Below are positions 23,001 to 30,300 of a stretch of 64,000 nt of DNA, one piece after another. This stretch comes from Symbiodinium kawagutii (taxonomy: Eukaryota; Sar; Dinophyceae; Suessiales; Symbiodiniaceae). Both the position numbers and the translations under genes were made by a program. How positions within the stretch are numbered: position 1 is the first letter of the stretch; every line of letters begins with the position of its first letter. Under the pieces are notes generated by a model. It was not told where the DNA came from. It made no database searches and saw nothing but the letters and a program-made list of their open reading frames with translations. Location: contig VSDK01001703.1 of assembly GCA_009767595.1 (NCBI GenBank), positions 33,892 to 97,891 of the forward strand, written 5' to 3'.

Positions 23001-25427
23001 GTTGAGGCCACCCTGACCATCGTCCTTGACACCTTGGTGGAGTTTGGGTTACGTGTGTCTAGTGGCCCCCACAAAACTGCTGTTTTGTTGGAGTATGCTG
23101 GGAAAGGCTCTGTCGCTCATCGTCGCCATGTGGAGGCCACACGACCTCATCATCTTAGCATTTTCTCGGAACACCAGGGCGTGATTCAGGTCCCACTGAT
23201 CAACCAATATCGACATCTCGGTGGCGTGATTGTTCGAGGAGGATCCCATTTGCAGGAGATTCGCACCAAATCTGCCACTGCTCTCTCCAAGATTCGACCC
23301 CTTCGTCGCATCTTGACGCATCCGCATTTGCCATTGCATCACCGTCGCACAGTCATGCACAGTTGTGGACTTTCGGTTCTGACCTTGCATGCTGGCACCT
23401 GGACTGTGCTCAACAAAGGTGAATTTCAACAATGGCAAGCTGCACTGACCAAACTGTATTCCAGTTTGCACCCTCGCAATGCTGATGGTGAGGTGCCGGC
23501 TCTTTCTATCCACCAGCTGGCTCATGATGCTGCTGCCCCTCTACCAATGGAACTGCTTTTCATGCATCGGTTGCAGCTTTTGATTCAGCTTCTTCGTCAA
23601 AATGATTTGTGCATCCGTTCGGCTATCCTGCACAATTGGCGTGTTGCACAAGATGACTCTTGGCTCGCGGGAATTCAGCGCTCTGTTCAATGGTGGCGCC
23701 AGCAAATTGGGGTTGATTCCCTGCCAAGTGAGCTTGACCAGTTGCATCTGGAAGAGGCATGGGACGCGTTAGCGCCTCGGGCTATGTCTCTCAAGAAGCA
23801 TCTCACCCAGGCCAAGAAGGTGCACCAGATGCATCTCCAAGTATATATCGAATTGAAGACTGCCACCAGGCACCAGCAAACCTCCTTTGAAGCCCTTGGG
23901 TGGCGTTTTTGCCGTTCAGATGCGCCGCCAGCTGACTCGCCCCTGGAGGAATGGCGTTGTGCTGAATGTGACCTGGTTTTCCAAAGTGCCACTGCCTTAG
24001 CCGTTCATTGTCGACATCGCCATGCTCGAGGTGCCGCTGTCCGGCGATTTGCTGTGGATGGAGCCTGTCGTGCTTGTGGCAAGTTTTTCCATTCGAGACC
24101 TCGTCTGATACAACATTTACATTCCAGCAACACAGCTTGCTGGATTACTATTTTCCGCAGATATCGGCCCCTTTCAGATGACCAGCTGCTTCAGCTGGAT
24201 GAGACTGATCGTCAGGCAGGTCATGCCCTTCATCAGAAAGGACCCAGAACCATGGATCAGGATCGAGTGTGGCGCTGGTGCACCCCGGAAGAGCTGTCGC
24301 AGGCGCTTCCTCTCCTTGACATGGAGATGGTTGGGCCAGTTACTCCTGCTGAAGAACAAGAATGGTTGCACCTTGGGGCCCTTCCACCTAGCTACCGTGG
24401 TCGCAGCCAACAGGTACATCCAGAACGAGATCCAGATGTTCCCCATGCCCATCGGGACCTGCAAGCCTTGGAGCGGCATTACTGTCAGCAATTGGGATGT
24501 TGGACGGCACCCACTCAGGATGTCCCACGACCTTTGGCTCTTAATTGTCGCTACGTATTGCTGCTGTTTTCGGGTCATCGACGGCCCCATGACATCGCAT
24601 GCTGGCTTTGGTGGAAGACTTCTCTCCACCCAATCTGCGTGGATACCGCCATTGATCGAGTGGCAGGGAACATCTTCGAGAGCCATGTTTGGATCTCCTT
24701 GATCCAAAGTCGAACGGTGGTGGCCGCACACGCGGCTCCACCATGTGAGACATACAGCGAAGCTCGCGGGAACCCGGTGGATCCTTCGACTACTGGCTCT
24801 ACACCACCACGGCCTTTGCGGAGCACTCTCAGCCCTTGGGGTATGTTGGACAGGCATCTCTCGGAGGTGAGACAGTGCCTCTATGGCTCCATTTTGATGA
24901 TGAGAGCCATCACTCTGTTGGCCATGGTGTACATGACTGGTGGCTGCTTCAGCCTGGAGCATCCTCGTGGCCCTGCTGAAGGAGGAGAGCGTTGGGCCAT
25001 ATGGCACAGTGCTATGGTGAAGTTTTTCCTCACCTCGCCTACCATCCGCCTGGTTACGTTCTTACAGGGGCCCCTAGGGCGCCCCTTCAGCAAGCCGACC
25101 ACGTTTCTTTGTGCAAGGATGCGGCACTTTGCGCACCGTGTATATGCTGCCTACCAGCCGCATTGGCGGCCCTCACAGATCCTAGCAGGACGCTGTGGAG
25201 ACGGGTGGGCAACGACAGCTGCCAAAGAATATCCCAGTCGACTGTGCGAGATCATTGCCGACGAGTTTGCTGATTATGCCTCGGCCGTTTGCATGGACAA
25301 GCCGGAAGAGATCCCAGCATCCTTGACCTCGATCTTGCACACCCTCGGCCAGCCCTGGGACCCTTACCTGGACTCCGAGATGACCAAGATGCTGTCCGAC
25401 TTCCAGCCGGGTCTCTATCCCAGCTGA
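17082..25427 (+). CDS. ORF2 polyprotein: RNase H, endonuclease, RT, zinc fingers, MTase-like
   Basis: The replication protein of element A, 2781 aa from the first ATG after ORF1; the frame is open much further upstream. Residues 1-900 are an N-terminal region not recognised, with repeats of a loose Trp/Pro-rich module. RNase H: D936 in FTDGS, E987, D1014, D1074 in NEFAD. APE/EEP endonuclease: N1162, E1189 in FQET, GDWN near 1300, final DH at 1396-1397. Reverse transcriptase: GKAPGADG, motif A LDIRSAFY (D1820), motif B SRPGD, motif C WVDD (D1957-D1958). Two C2H2 fingers lie at 2293-2353. The C-terminal domain has FSG at 2496-2498, APPCETYS with C2555, LEHP with E2626 and QGPLGRPFSKPT from 2662, the pattern of a divergent cytosine-C5 methyltransferase. 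It carries no stop or frameshift. Confidence 0.9.
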   Translation: MPPLGVTLPNHPNRPSIADAVEFCGHVPFPLPVPRPARRQPPTAKVSFAKTVDLVLHTPEAHSSAVATVPMNMFHGYCRTFWHMTGQCMDADRCLRVLRRFQVIPMPLTHGGSVSAMPVIPCVGRSWKSNSQEAVVDCAPLPVELPFWSQITGRCVELFPNRRHLYVETWFVMPHHHEVCIRSRRIRIRPDMTSPEFQASCRRVWFDVMDAVGDLQYSMVTPHPSTFRATCAHVLIGQHMLEQHRMVLLRCPTWPALAMHRAVLTRADDSVLDIMHTAQHDVARGLGSSSAYLKLVAANDWTLPIWATHDTPILLSGMYLEGDARRLDDGTDSDTEDDTTAGNPSEEEDAASLPLSTCPSVTTVPTFRLDIDEDLDDDSTSFMTHNTVWYHDLSSSSAMSLPDDPALAQEQDDIVTEDWDCIMNHVATAQQADGDADLTWIAVTYGIGLTPLGRRDCEFTPRHMHQLMSDLLALWHDHARYGQLEVYWVRPQPWLLLPAPYVVLIIEVKMPGHVPSPYSTVILTQETAEEEGIASPHLHAHRVTVPIMPSQLLYQLSLEQHCTPISVRDVDIRHRDRRCPLNQPIYVNPGEFWRIHVHRYPSEILDMSRHLHATEAMAIVVRAFLARAEPDAVMTFHCFFHGIAPTNQPLGTRQWLLHARDLWDPTWLRHARQLWPFDGVSVSIGFAFGQHNPSTDVADEGLDLHFVIDYSDDHRSVPVVFNQVIHTIHDRLTHQQYLATRVPPLADQDQLLAAIAQSPFWTFPDLEVVVTRDHRPVSRPLHPWHHSTVFDTNVVVETRRELLHLLFDTHGVDSYFMPSDEEADESSALQLQLRYQHVAPTSLKAVCLHFGSLLAQERLETSPRNEARHTLPSPLLRQDCDLTSLDSCLHRLQHHAWIGMNVSFDALPPLHPAAQWALASTPDAPTFGFRYHIFTDGSCGLDSATWAFVLLMEWRWNGVPFFFKVGYAGGWVTEDLGMCCTSALDAEATALIAAAEYLMSRHISPGLQVVVHFDSTAAGFGAVGFQKIPAFQGHQSDRQLQARIMMTLVQQKFASTEAVHIFAHDGHPWNEFADSVAGQIRRGWQPPIPSCLGTSGLLKHPLREWAWLNIAPCGELPSLSDVLQNHVPLPQQTAGDPLLQPIIPQQLLDAALAIDLRFMTANVGTMTGKAPELARQAEAAHLDIIAFQETRAKFTQTLVTGPFLRLIAAADAGQGGVEVWLNTVQLATKFGAPVTPSSCCVWASSSTSIAVSLHVEGFLLNLVSVYAPQAGREDADIRKWWTSFASTIQTCPNSAPFVFLGDWNAKLGNVIDHHVSDLHMDFEDLAGTLLHDLCQHHDWIIPSTFAHWHNGPSATYVGPRGCHSRVDYAVVSGDLASGIRAAWVDDDFDLLNHAADHKPLMLTMQWHWQRRQDHGMKRKALYSRAAALDAQKTQPIDFFASLPACDWSMDVNDHWDSIRSNLQDRSKTAFPVQKRTCRQHYFDATCWQLVCQAKDLRKQIRAFQRAIDCNLVKACFAAFSHARDATVDATLMQEVEDAALQNHLLRSQVAITVEARMKVLTQYRSHKKQAWRTWVRSQLDEKVANASHVSSTDMFRILKPKRIIEQKAGKHRRALPGLRTADGCWCTTPREVAAAWQQQFGHIEHATPTTLAELRACSQPRCGPIEADALASLPSLHDLEQAIRSLQLGKAPGADGLGSELLRMDATTAARRLYPLLLKCAVRAQGVVELTGGWLIPLWKGRGSPSDMGTFRAILLEPTISRAFSRAWRPKMMVELTPLLAPAQFGGNAGVSIQSLHLQVQLWKHTARRQHRSHALIFLDIRSAFYSVVKQMLSSDTFDLPQTRQLFDSLQLPPSTWDEFCANLRDSCMPRHTPGARLMADGVASLLTHTWYIVPDGDALQRPQTGSRPGDPNADALFSFIMAKLLNRIQARLLQDGLIEDPVVENWCLSSSATWVDDATFLVTADAAALIAKVEATLTIVLDTLVEFGLRVSSGPHKTAVLLEYAGKGSVAHRRHVEATRPHHLSIFSEHQGVIQVPLINQYRHLGGVIVRGGSHLQEIRTKSATALSKIRPLRRILTHPHLPLHHRRTVMHSCGLSVLTLHAGTWTVLNKGEFQQWQAALTKLYSSLHPRNADGEVPALSIHQLAHDAAAPLPMELLFMHRLQLLIQLLRQNDLCIRSAILHNWRVAQDDSWLAGIQRSVQWWRQQIGVDSLPSELDQLHLEEAWDALAPRAMSLKKHLTQAKKVHQMHLQVYIELKTATRHQQTSFEALGWRFCRSDAPPADSPLEEWRCAECDLVFQSATALAVHCRHRHARGAAVRRFAVDGACRACGKFFHSRPRLIQHLHSSNTACWITIFRRYRPLSDDQLLQLDETDRQAGHALHQKGPRTMDQDRVWRWCTPEELSQALPLLDMEMVGPVTPAEEQEWLHLGALPPSYRGRSQQVHPERDPDVPHAHRDLQALERHYCQQLGCWTAPTQDVPRPLALNCRYVLLLFSGHRRPHDIACWLWWKTSLHPICVDTAIDRVAGNIFESHVWISLIQSRTVVAAHAAPPCETYSEARGNPVDPSTTGSTPPRPLRSTLSPWGMLDRHLSEVRQCLYGSILMMRAITLLAMVYMTGGCFSLEHPRGPAEGGERWAIWHSAMVKFFLTSPTIRLVTFLQGPLGRPFSKPTTFLCARMRHFAHRVYAAYQPHWRPSQILAGRCGDGWATTAAKEYPSRLCEIIADEFADYASAVCMDKPEEIPASLTSILHTLGQPWDPYLDSEMTKMLSDFQPGLYPS
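19870..20320 (+). other. RNase H domain of element A ORF2
   Basis: All four acidic positions of RNase HI are in order: FTDGS (Asp codon 19887), DAEATAL (Glu 20040), HFDST (Asp 20121), NEFADS (Asp 20301). The His of the usual HxGxxxNE.AD stretch is present in HDGHPWNE. It should degrade RNA of the RNA:DNA hybrid. Confidence 0.85.
20550..21300 (+). other. APE/EEP endonuclease domain of element A ORF2
   Basis: MTANVGT (Asn at 20565), IIAFQET (Glu at 20646), FLGDWNAKLG (about 20980-21005), SRVDYAVVS (about 21172) and ADHKPLML (Asp-His from 21267) follow the order of the family. It would nick the target for priming. Confidence 0.85.
22080..23500 (+). other. Reverse transcriptase domain of element A ORF2
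   Basis: Finger and palm motifs are in order: LGKAPGADGLGSELL, WLIPLWKG, TFRAILLEP, PAQFGGN, motif A FLDIRSAFYS (Asp at 22539), GSRPGD (motif B), motif C TWVDDATF (Asp pair from 22950), then HLGGVI. Motif C has Trp-Val where most non-LTR elements have Tyr/Phe-Ala. Confidence 0.9.
24540..25290 (+). other. Cytosine-C5-methyltransferase-like domain, element A
   Basis: Seen: LLLFSGHRRP, then CVDTAID, then AAPPCETYSEARG (Cys codon 24744), FSLEHPRGP (Glu 24957), TFLQGPLGRPFSKPT (from 25059), and AAKEYPSRLC at the end. In C5 methyltransferases the equivalents are motif I (FxGxGG), the acidic motif II, motif IV (PPCQxFS, catalytic Cys), motif VI (ENV, catalytic Glu) and motif VIII (QxRxR). Cys and Glu are kept. 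The glycine loop of motif I and the arginines of motif VIII are not, so activity is uncertain. The same pattern recurs in element B. Confidence 0.55.
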
Positions 25428-25549
25428 AGGCTCCTTCATCCAATGTGATGAGGTTGAGCAATTTAGTGCAAGGCGGCCCCACCAAGGTTTTTGGGCTGCG
25501 CGCATGCTGGCGTTGCGAGAGTGACACAGACTGTGTGGAAACAAACAAA

Positions 25550-25561
25550 CATTAACCACTA
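25550..25561. repeat. Right target-site duplication of element A
   Basis: CATTAACCACTA directly after the (AAAC) tail; matches 15471-15482. Confidence 0.65.
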
Positions 25562-26098
25562 CCAACCACTATAAATAACTATTAATGAACCACTATATGA
25601 TCATTATTGACCATTATTAACCACTAGTTAACCATTGCCAATCACCAAGCGGTTGCTGCTTAGCTTCTACTGGCGCTAAGGTGTCCGTCCCTGACGATTG
25701 GCAACTTGACCGCCGAATCTGACGAGGCGATTAACGCGACCGCGTCTCGGGGAGCGTCACAATTTTTGGGATGTCAAAGGATCGGTTTTAGAAGTGGTGA
25801 TTAACAATGCTTAATAGGGACCAATTTTTGGGATGTCACAATCATTGACCGGATGACAAGTGGTGATTAACCATCATTGACCATTTCTTAAATGCTTAAT
25901 GATTAATGATTAATCAGGTTAAGATGATTAATTGACCATTTCTTGATGATTAATGATTAACCATCATTGACCGTTTCTTAAATGCTTGATGATTAATCAG
26001 GTTAAAATGATTGACAATGCTTAATAGGGACTAACGATCATGATTAGTGATTAATAATCACTACCCATCATTACCATGATTAATGATTAATGATGGTT
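25562..26098. repeat. AT-rich degenerate repeats between the two elements
   Basis: Words such as GATTAATGATTAACCATC and ACCATTTCTTAAATGCTTAA recur with changes. No gene seen. It contains one GC-richer patch near 25640-25760 that is not open. Confidence 0.6.
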
Positions 26099-26110
26099 AA
26101 TAGGGGACAA
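26099..26110. repeat. Left target-site duplication of element B
   Basis: AATAGGGGACAA, identical to 34580-34591; flanking bases differ on both sides. Confidence 0.7.
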
Positions 26111-26340
26111 AGGGCTCAAAGGAACACTGCTTAGTCAGATCGCCTTTTTGATCGCCCCAGTGGCCGTGCGAAGCCACGATTGCGCCCTCGCCGACTTGGC
26201 ATCGTCGTGCGAGAAAGGTGAGACAGCGAATTCGAAAAGCTGTCCATTGGCATCGTGCTGCCAACGTTCCATTGGGCAGCGGTCTTTTAGACCGCATTGA
26301 CCTATTACAACGACATCACTCCAGGCCTTGCTACCGGGAG

Positions 26341-27321
26341 ATGTCATGGAAGAAGCAGCAGCAGCAGTTCGAATGGGACTACTGGAGCTATGCCACCCCA
26401 CAGAGGAAGCCCAAAGGTCCCAAGGAGAAAGATGCCAAGACAGCCCCAAAGAAGAACCAGGAGCCAGTACTTCGTGGATTCGACGGAAGACCTGTCCAGT
26501 TGGATGCTGGATCATGGTCATCTGGTGCGTCATCTTCCACATCGAATCCCACCTCAGCGGAATCGGAACTGGCTATCCTGAAGTCTGCTTTGAAGGACTT
26601 CTCATGCCAAAATGGACTTGCACTGACCCCGGAAGTGCAGGCCATGTTGACCACCTCTCCAAGGTCGGCCATGCGAGAAGAGCAGAAAGAATTGAACGCC
26701 AAGAGGAAAAGACTCAACAAGGAGAGAGCTGTCGAAAGCAAGATCAAAGAGAACCAAGTGAAGTTCGAAGAGTGGATGGAAAAGCAGCGCAATCTCGTCA
26801 AGCACGAACGGGCGCGCTTCCAAGAAGAACAGGCCAAGCTAGAGAAGGAGCTTGCCCAGCTAAAGAATCCACCACAAGAAGGACCTCAGGAGATGGAAGA
26901 CGACGAGGACCTGTTTGGGGAGACCGAGCCCTCCGATGTGCTCGAGAACAGGGTACTTCGAGCAGAACGTTTTGCTGCAGATGCTCAGCAAGGCATGATG
27001 ATGGTACAACAACAGTTGCAATACCAGATGCAACAGATGGCTGGGTTGTACCAACACATGCAGGCCCATGCTCAACCAATGCCTGCTTCCGACACAGGAC
27101 CAGTCCAAGCACCACCTCCAGCTATGACCCCAATGGCCAACCGCCCCAAGTTGGGAGGCAGCCCACAGATGCCAAGAGGAGTGAGACAGAACCAGCTAAA
27201 GCAGAACAAAGGCAGCTTGTCCAAGAAACAGGACACGCCCAGCACAGAGGTGGTGACCGTTCCAGGAAGCGACATCGAGGAGGAAGCCGAGGAGCCCCAA
27301 GCCGGAGCAGCTGGATCTTAG
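26341..27321 (+). CDS. ORF1 protein of element B
   Basis: Protein of 326 aa, probably the RNA-binding or packaging partner of ORF2. The start chosen is the ATG at 26341 (MSWKKQQQQFEWDYWSY), because the open frame upstream has only GTG. A basic Lys-rich patch comes first. Then come a Ser-rich linker, a long charged coiled-coil (about residues 115-185, full of EEQ, KEL and ERA), an acidic EDDED run, a Gln/Met-rich part and a Pro/Lys tail ending in acidic residues. The zinc ribbon seen in the element A counterpart is absent. The stop TAG lies 11 bases before the ORF2 ATG, in a different frame, which would suit reinitiation. Confidence 0.75.
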   Translation: MSWKKQQQQFEWDYWSYATPQRKPKGPKEKDAKTAPKKNQEPVLRGFDGRPVQLDAGSWSSGASSSTSNPTSAESELAILKSALKDFSCQNGLALTPEVQAMLTTSPRSAMREEQKELNAKRKRLNKERAVESKIKENQVKFEEWMEKQRNLVKHERARFQEEQAKLEKELAQLKNPPQEGPQEMEDDEDLFGETEPSDVLENRVLRAERFAADAQQGMMMVQQQLQYQMQQMAGLYQHMQAHAQPMPASDTGPVQAPPPAMTPMANRPKLGGSPQMPRGVRQNQLKQNKGSLSKKQDTPSTEVVTVPGSDIEEEAEEPQAGAAGS

Positions 27322-27332
27322 CATCGCCTGGC
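26346..27332 (+). other. Second open frame across ORF1 of element B
   Basis: An ATG at 26346, only five bases after the ORF1 ATG, opens the ORF2 frame (G at -3, G at +4, a strong context). That frame then has no stop through ORF1 and continues to 34526, giving a possible 2726-aa protein. By hand count about 40 ORF1 codons end in T and none is followed by a codon starting AA, AG or GA, the pairs that would make a stop in this frame. The product is Arg/Ser/Gly/Thr-rich. Confidence 0.5.
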
Positions 27333-30300
27333 ATGATGACCACTGCGATGCCATGGCTTACTATGTTTGCTCTTCGTCCTCCCGAAGGTCTTCCATTCCC
27401 ACTGCATTCACTCAATATCCCTCTTGAGCAAGATGTGCGTGTGACAATGGATGCATACCTACAACAGGATGAGGATGAACCAATTCGAATTGCCCCCAAC
27501 ATCAATGGTTGGGCGCCAGCAGATACCATTGAGCAGAGGGATGTCTTGCCGGCCTTTGGAGGACAAGTTCCGGACCTTGTCCCACCCATCGGGCACTCCA
27601 ATGTGTGGCGAGCTTGCCATGGAAGCTTTCCGCACCCGAATCCAGTTCAGGCCTTGCTCTACATTGATGAACATGACTATGAACAATTTGGAGCAGCAAT
27701 CCTTCAAGTATGGCCAGAGCTGGAAAATGATGAATGGATCCACATCAACGTCCACGATTCATGGACGTCTTCAATCTTGTTGGATCGCAATACTCCACAA
27801 CTGATGATTGTGAACCAGTTATGGTTTCCGGCTGTTTCCAGCTGGAGGGGTGCCCTCATCGAGATCAAGTACTTCGACGAGGATGAGAATGTCCAGGAGA
27901 ACTCAATCATCAGTGTGGCTATCAGGACGCCCATGAGAAAACTGGATCTTTTGTCGCAGCTGGGGATGCTGCGCATGAGGGCTCTCAGCTACCTTGAGGT
28001 CAATGGTCAGCTGATGCGCTCGCACGATCCGCCAGTCTTCTTCGGGCATGGAGCTTTCCTTTACTTGCAGTTTACCTACAGGACAGAGACTTCGAGTGAT
28101 GGAACAATTTTGACACCTGAAGGTTACTATGAACGAAGCTTTCAGGAATCCCATGGCGAATCCTCATCTAGAGTCGCTGATAGTTCCCTGCACCTTAGCG
28201 ACTTTGATGAGCAATCCTCGAATGAGCCAGACGATGACAACGACAGCAGAACCGGAAGGCCGGGTACTGAGACGCGCTGCCCTGAAAATTTTTCAACTTG
28301 CCATGATGTATCCAATCGGGTTTCCCATGGCTTGGCACAGCTGTCTCACTCAGATGACTGTAAAGAGCACACGATACCCACGGTCATTTCCTTGGAGGAT
28401 CTGTTGGAGACGGAATTTGACCAAAGGGGTTCTGACAGTCTTCCAAGCTCCGGCCTTCCGCGTAGAGTGATTTCCTTGAGTGTTTTGGTTCCCCCGGTTG
28501 GTGAGATGGACGAATCCTTGGATGTCGCTCTTCCTCCCCCTGATGCTCTCTCTACCCTTTTCTCCCCATGGAGTCCAGTGCTTTGTTGCCAGCTTCCTGA
28601 AGAATGTGTTTGGCACCCTTCAACTGAGGGTTGGTTGAAGGAACATTTTGGAGTGAGTGAGCACCTTGGCCACCCGCATGGACATGGAAAGGTTTTACAC
28701 CTCTACACCGATGGTTCTGCCATTCCTGATGAGGACAAGGCTGCTTGGGCTTTTGCAGCTTTCTCATCCTTCCAGATCGATGACGACCCTGACCAGCATG
28801 TGTTTATTGGCTGGCTCTCGGGGCCTTTGATTTTGGAGGAGACCGACCAGCACTTTATAGGAGCTACTAGCTGTCACAGTCTCAGTGCAGAAGCTAGTGC
28901 GCTTTGGTGGGCACTTTGCTATGGATACTCCTCCAACAAGCAATTTGTGAACTTTGTCTTCCATTTCGATGCATTGACAGTGGGACGAGCCATGGATGCG
29001 GACTACAACTCATCGCGTCCAGCCGTTGTACGCCTCCGCATGCTGATGCAGGGATTCGAAGCCCTGGTACAACCGTGGCATGTTTATACCTTGCACGTGA
29101 AGGCGCACACAGGCCACCCCTTCAATGAGTTGGTCAACACTTTGGCACAGGGCACCTTGGTTCGAGACTTTTGCGAACGACCTTCATTGGACTTTCGACC
29201 CTTCTTCGTGGACCTCGACTTCGCGCTTCGATGGTTGTGGCTTAGGGTGCGACTACAACATGAAGATCGTAGTCTTCCTGTTCAACGTGAAGGTTCTTTG
29301 CAAGTCCCTGGCCGACATCTTCTCCATGGTGCCCCCAGCGATCTTCCTTGGACCTTTGGCTATGGGCAGACGACCCACTCGGCTGGACAGAATGCTCCAG
29401 CTATTGACTTCCGTCTCCTCACCTTTAATGTGAGAAGTTTGAAGGAGCAACATTCTGAGGGACCTGAAGCCTCAGATTTCTTTCCAGGACGCATGCGCTA
29501 CCTTGAGGACCAGCTCATCTCGCTCAACATCAACCTGGCAGGACTACAGGAAACCCGTTGCAAGAACAAGGACACCCTGACTACAGATTCTTTCTTCAAG
29601 TTCCGCAGTGCTGCACACCGAGGACAAGGAGGTACAGAACTTTGGGTGCGACGCAACTCGCCAATCGCATGGAGTGGAGCATCGCCTATCTATTTCGACC
29701 TCAACAAGGCCGCGGTCATCGACGCCACCGCAGAGTTCCTCGTAGTGCACTACCATGCTGCTCCGCTACCACCGCTGCTTTTCATTGTTGGCCACGCGCC
29801 CCACAAAGGACGGTCGCAGGAGGATAAGCTAGCATGGTGGGAACACCTGGATTCTATTCTTTGCAAGGATGGCGCTCAGCAGTACCTGGTCGGATTCTTC
29901 GATGCCAATGCTGCCCTTGGTTCGATTCAAGGACCTGGCATTGGCACTCTAGCACCTGAAGATGAGGATACCAATGGTGAACGACTACGCCTACTTTGTG
30001 AAAGACATGACCTTTGGATTCCAAGCACATTCCCTGGGCTACACAGCGGTACTTCGGCTACATGGTACAGTCAAGCTGCCCACCGCCCTCAAGGTCTCCG
30101 CTTGGACTACATCGTCATCCCAACCTCATGGGAACACCTTCAAATCCAATCGATGTCATTGCCTGAATTGGATCCTGGTCAAGGTAGCCTTGACCACTTC
30201 GCACTACTCCTTGCAGTACGAGACCTTCCTCAAGAAGTTCATCGTGGTCGACGAGTTCAACGAGCAGAAGCACGCATTGACTGGAAGGCCGTTCGCAATT

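Larger units (their letters stand above)
15483..25549 (+). mobile_element. LINE-like retrotransposon, element A, full length
   Basis: A non-LTR retrotransposon of about 10.07 kb. It has a 5' leader of roughly 340 bp, ORF1 (15823-16890, one in-frame stop), ORF2 (to 25427), a short 3' region and a tail of GGAAACAAACAAAC. No long terminal repeats flank it, and it is bounded by 12-bp direct repeats. The order of domains in ORF2 is RNase H, endonuclease, reverse transcriptase, zinc fingers, methyltransferase-like. An intact 8.3-kb ORF2 suggests a recent insertion. It shares its plan with element B downstream, but the proteins are clearly diverged, so they are not copies of each other by local duplication. 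Confidence 0.85.

Noticed and set aside
24174..25007. Minus-strand frame of 277 codons antisense to ORF2 of element A
   Set aside because: It lies opposite a domain with clear conserved motifs. Codon bias of the sense frame explains the open antisense. Many similar shorter ones over both elements were also dropped.
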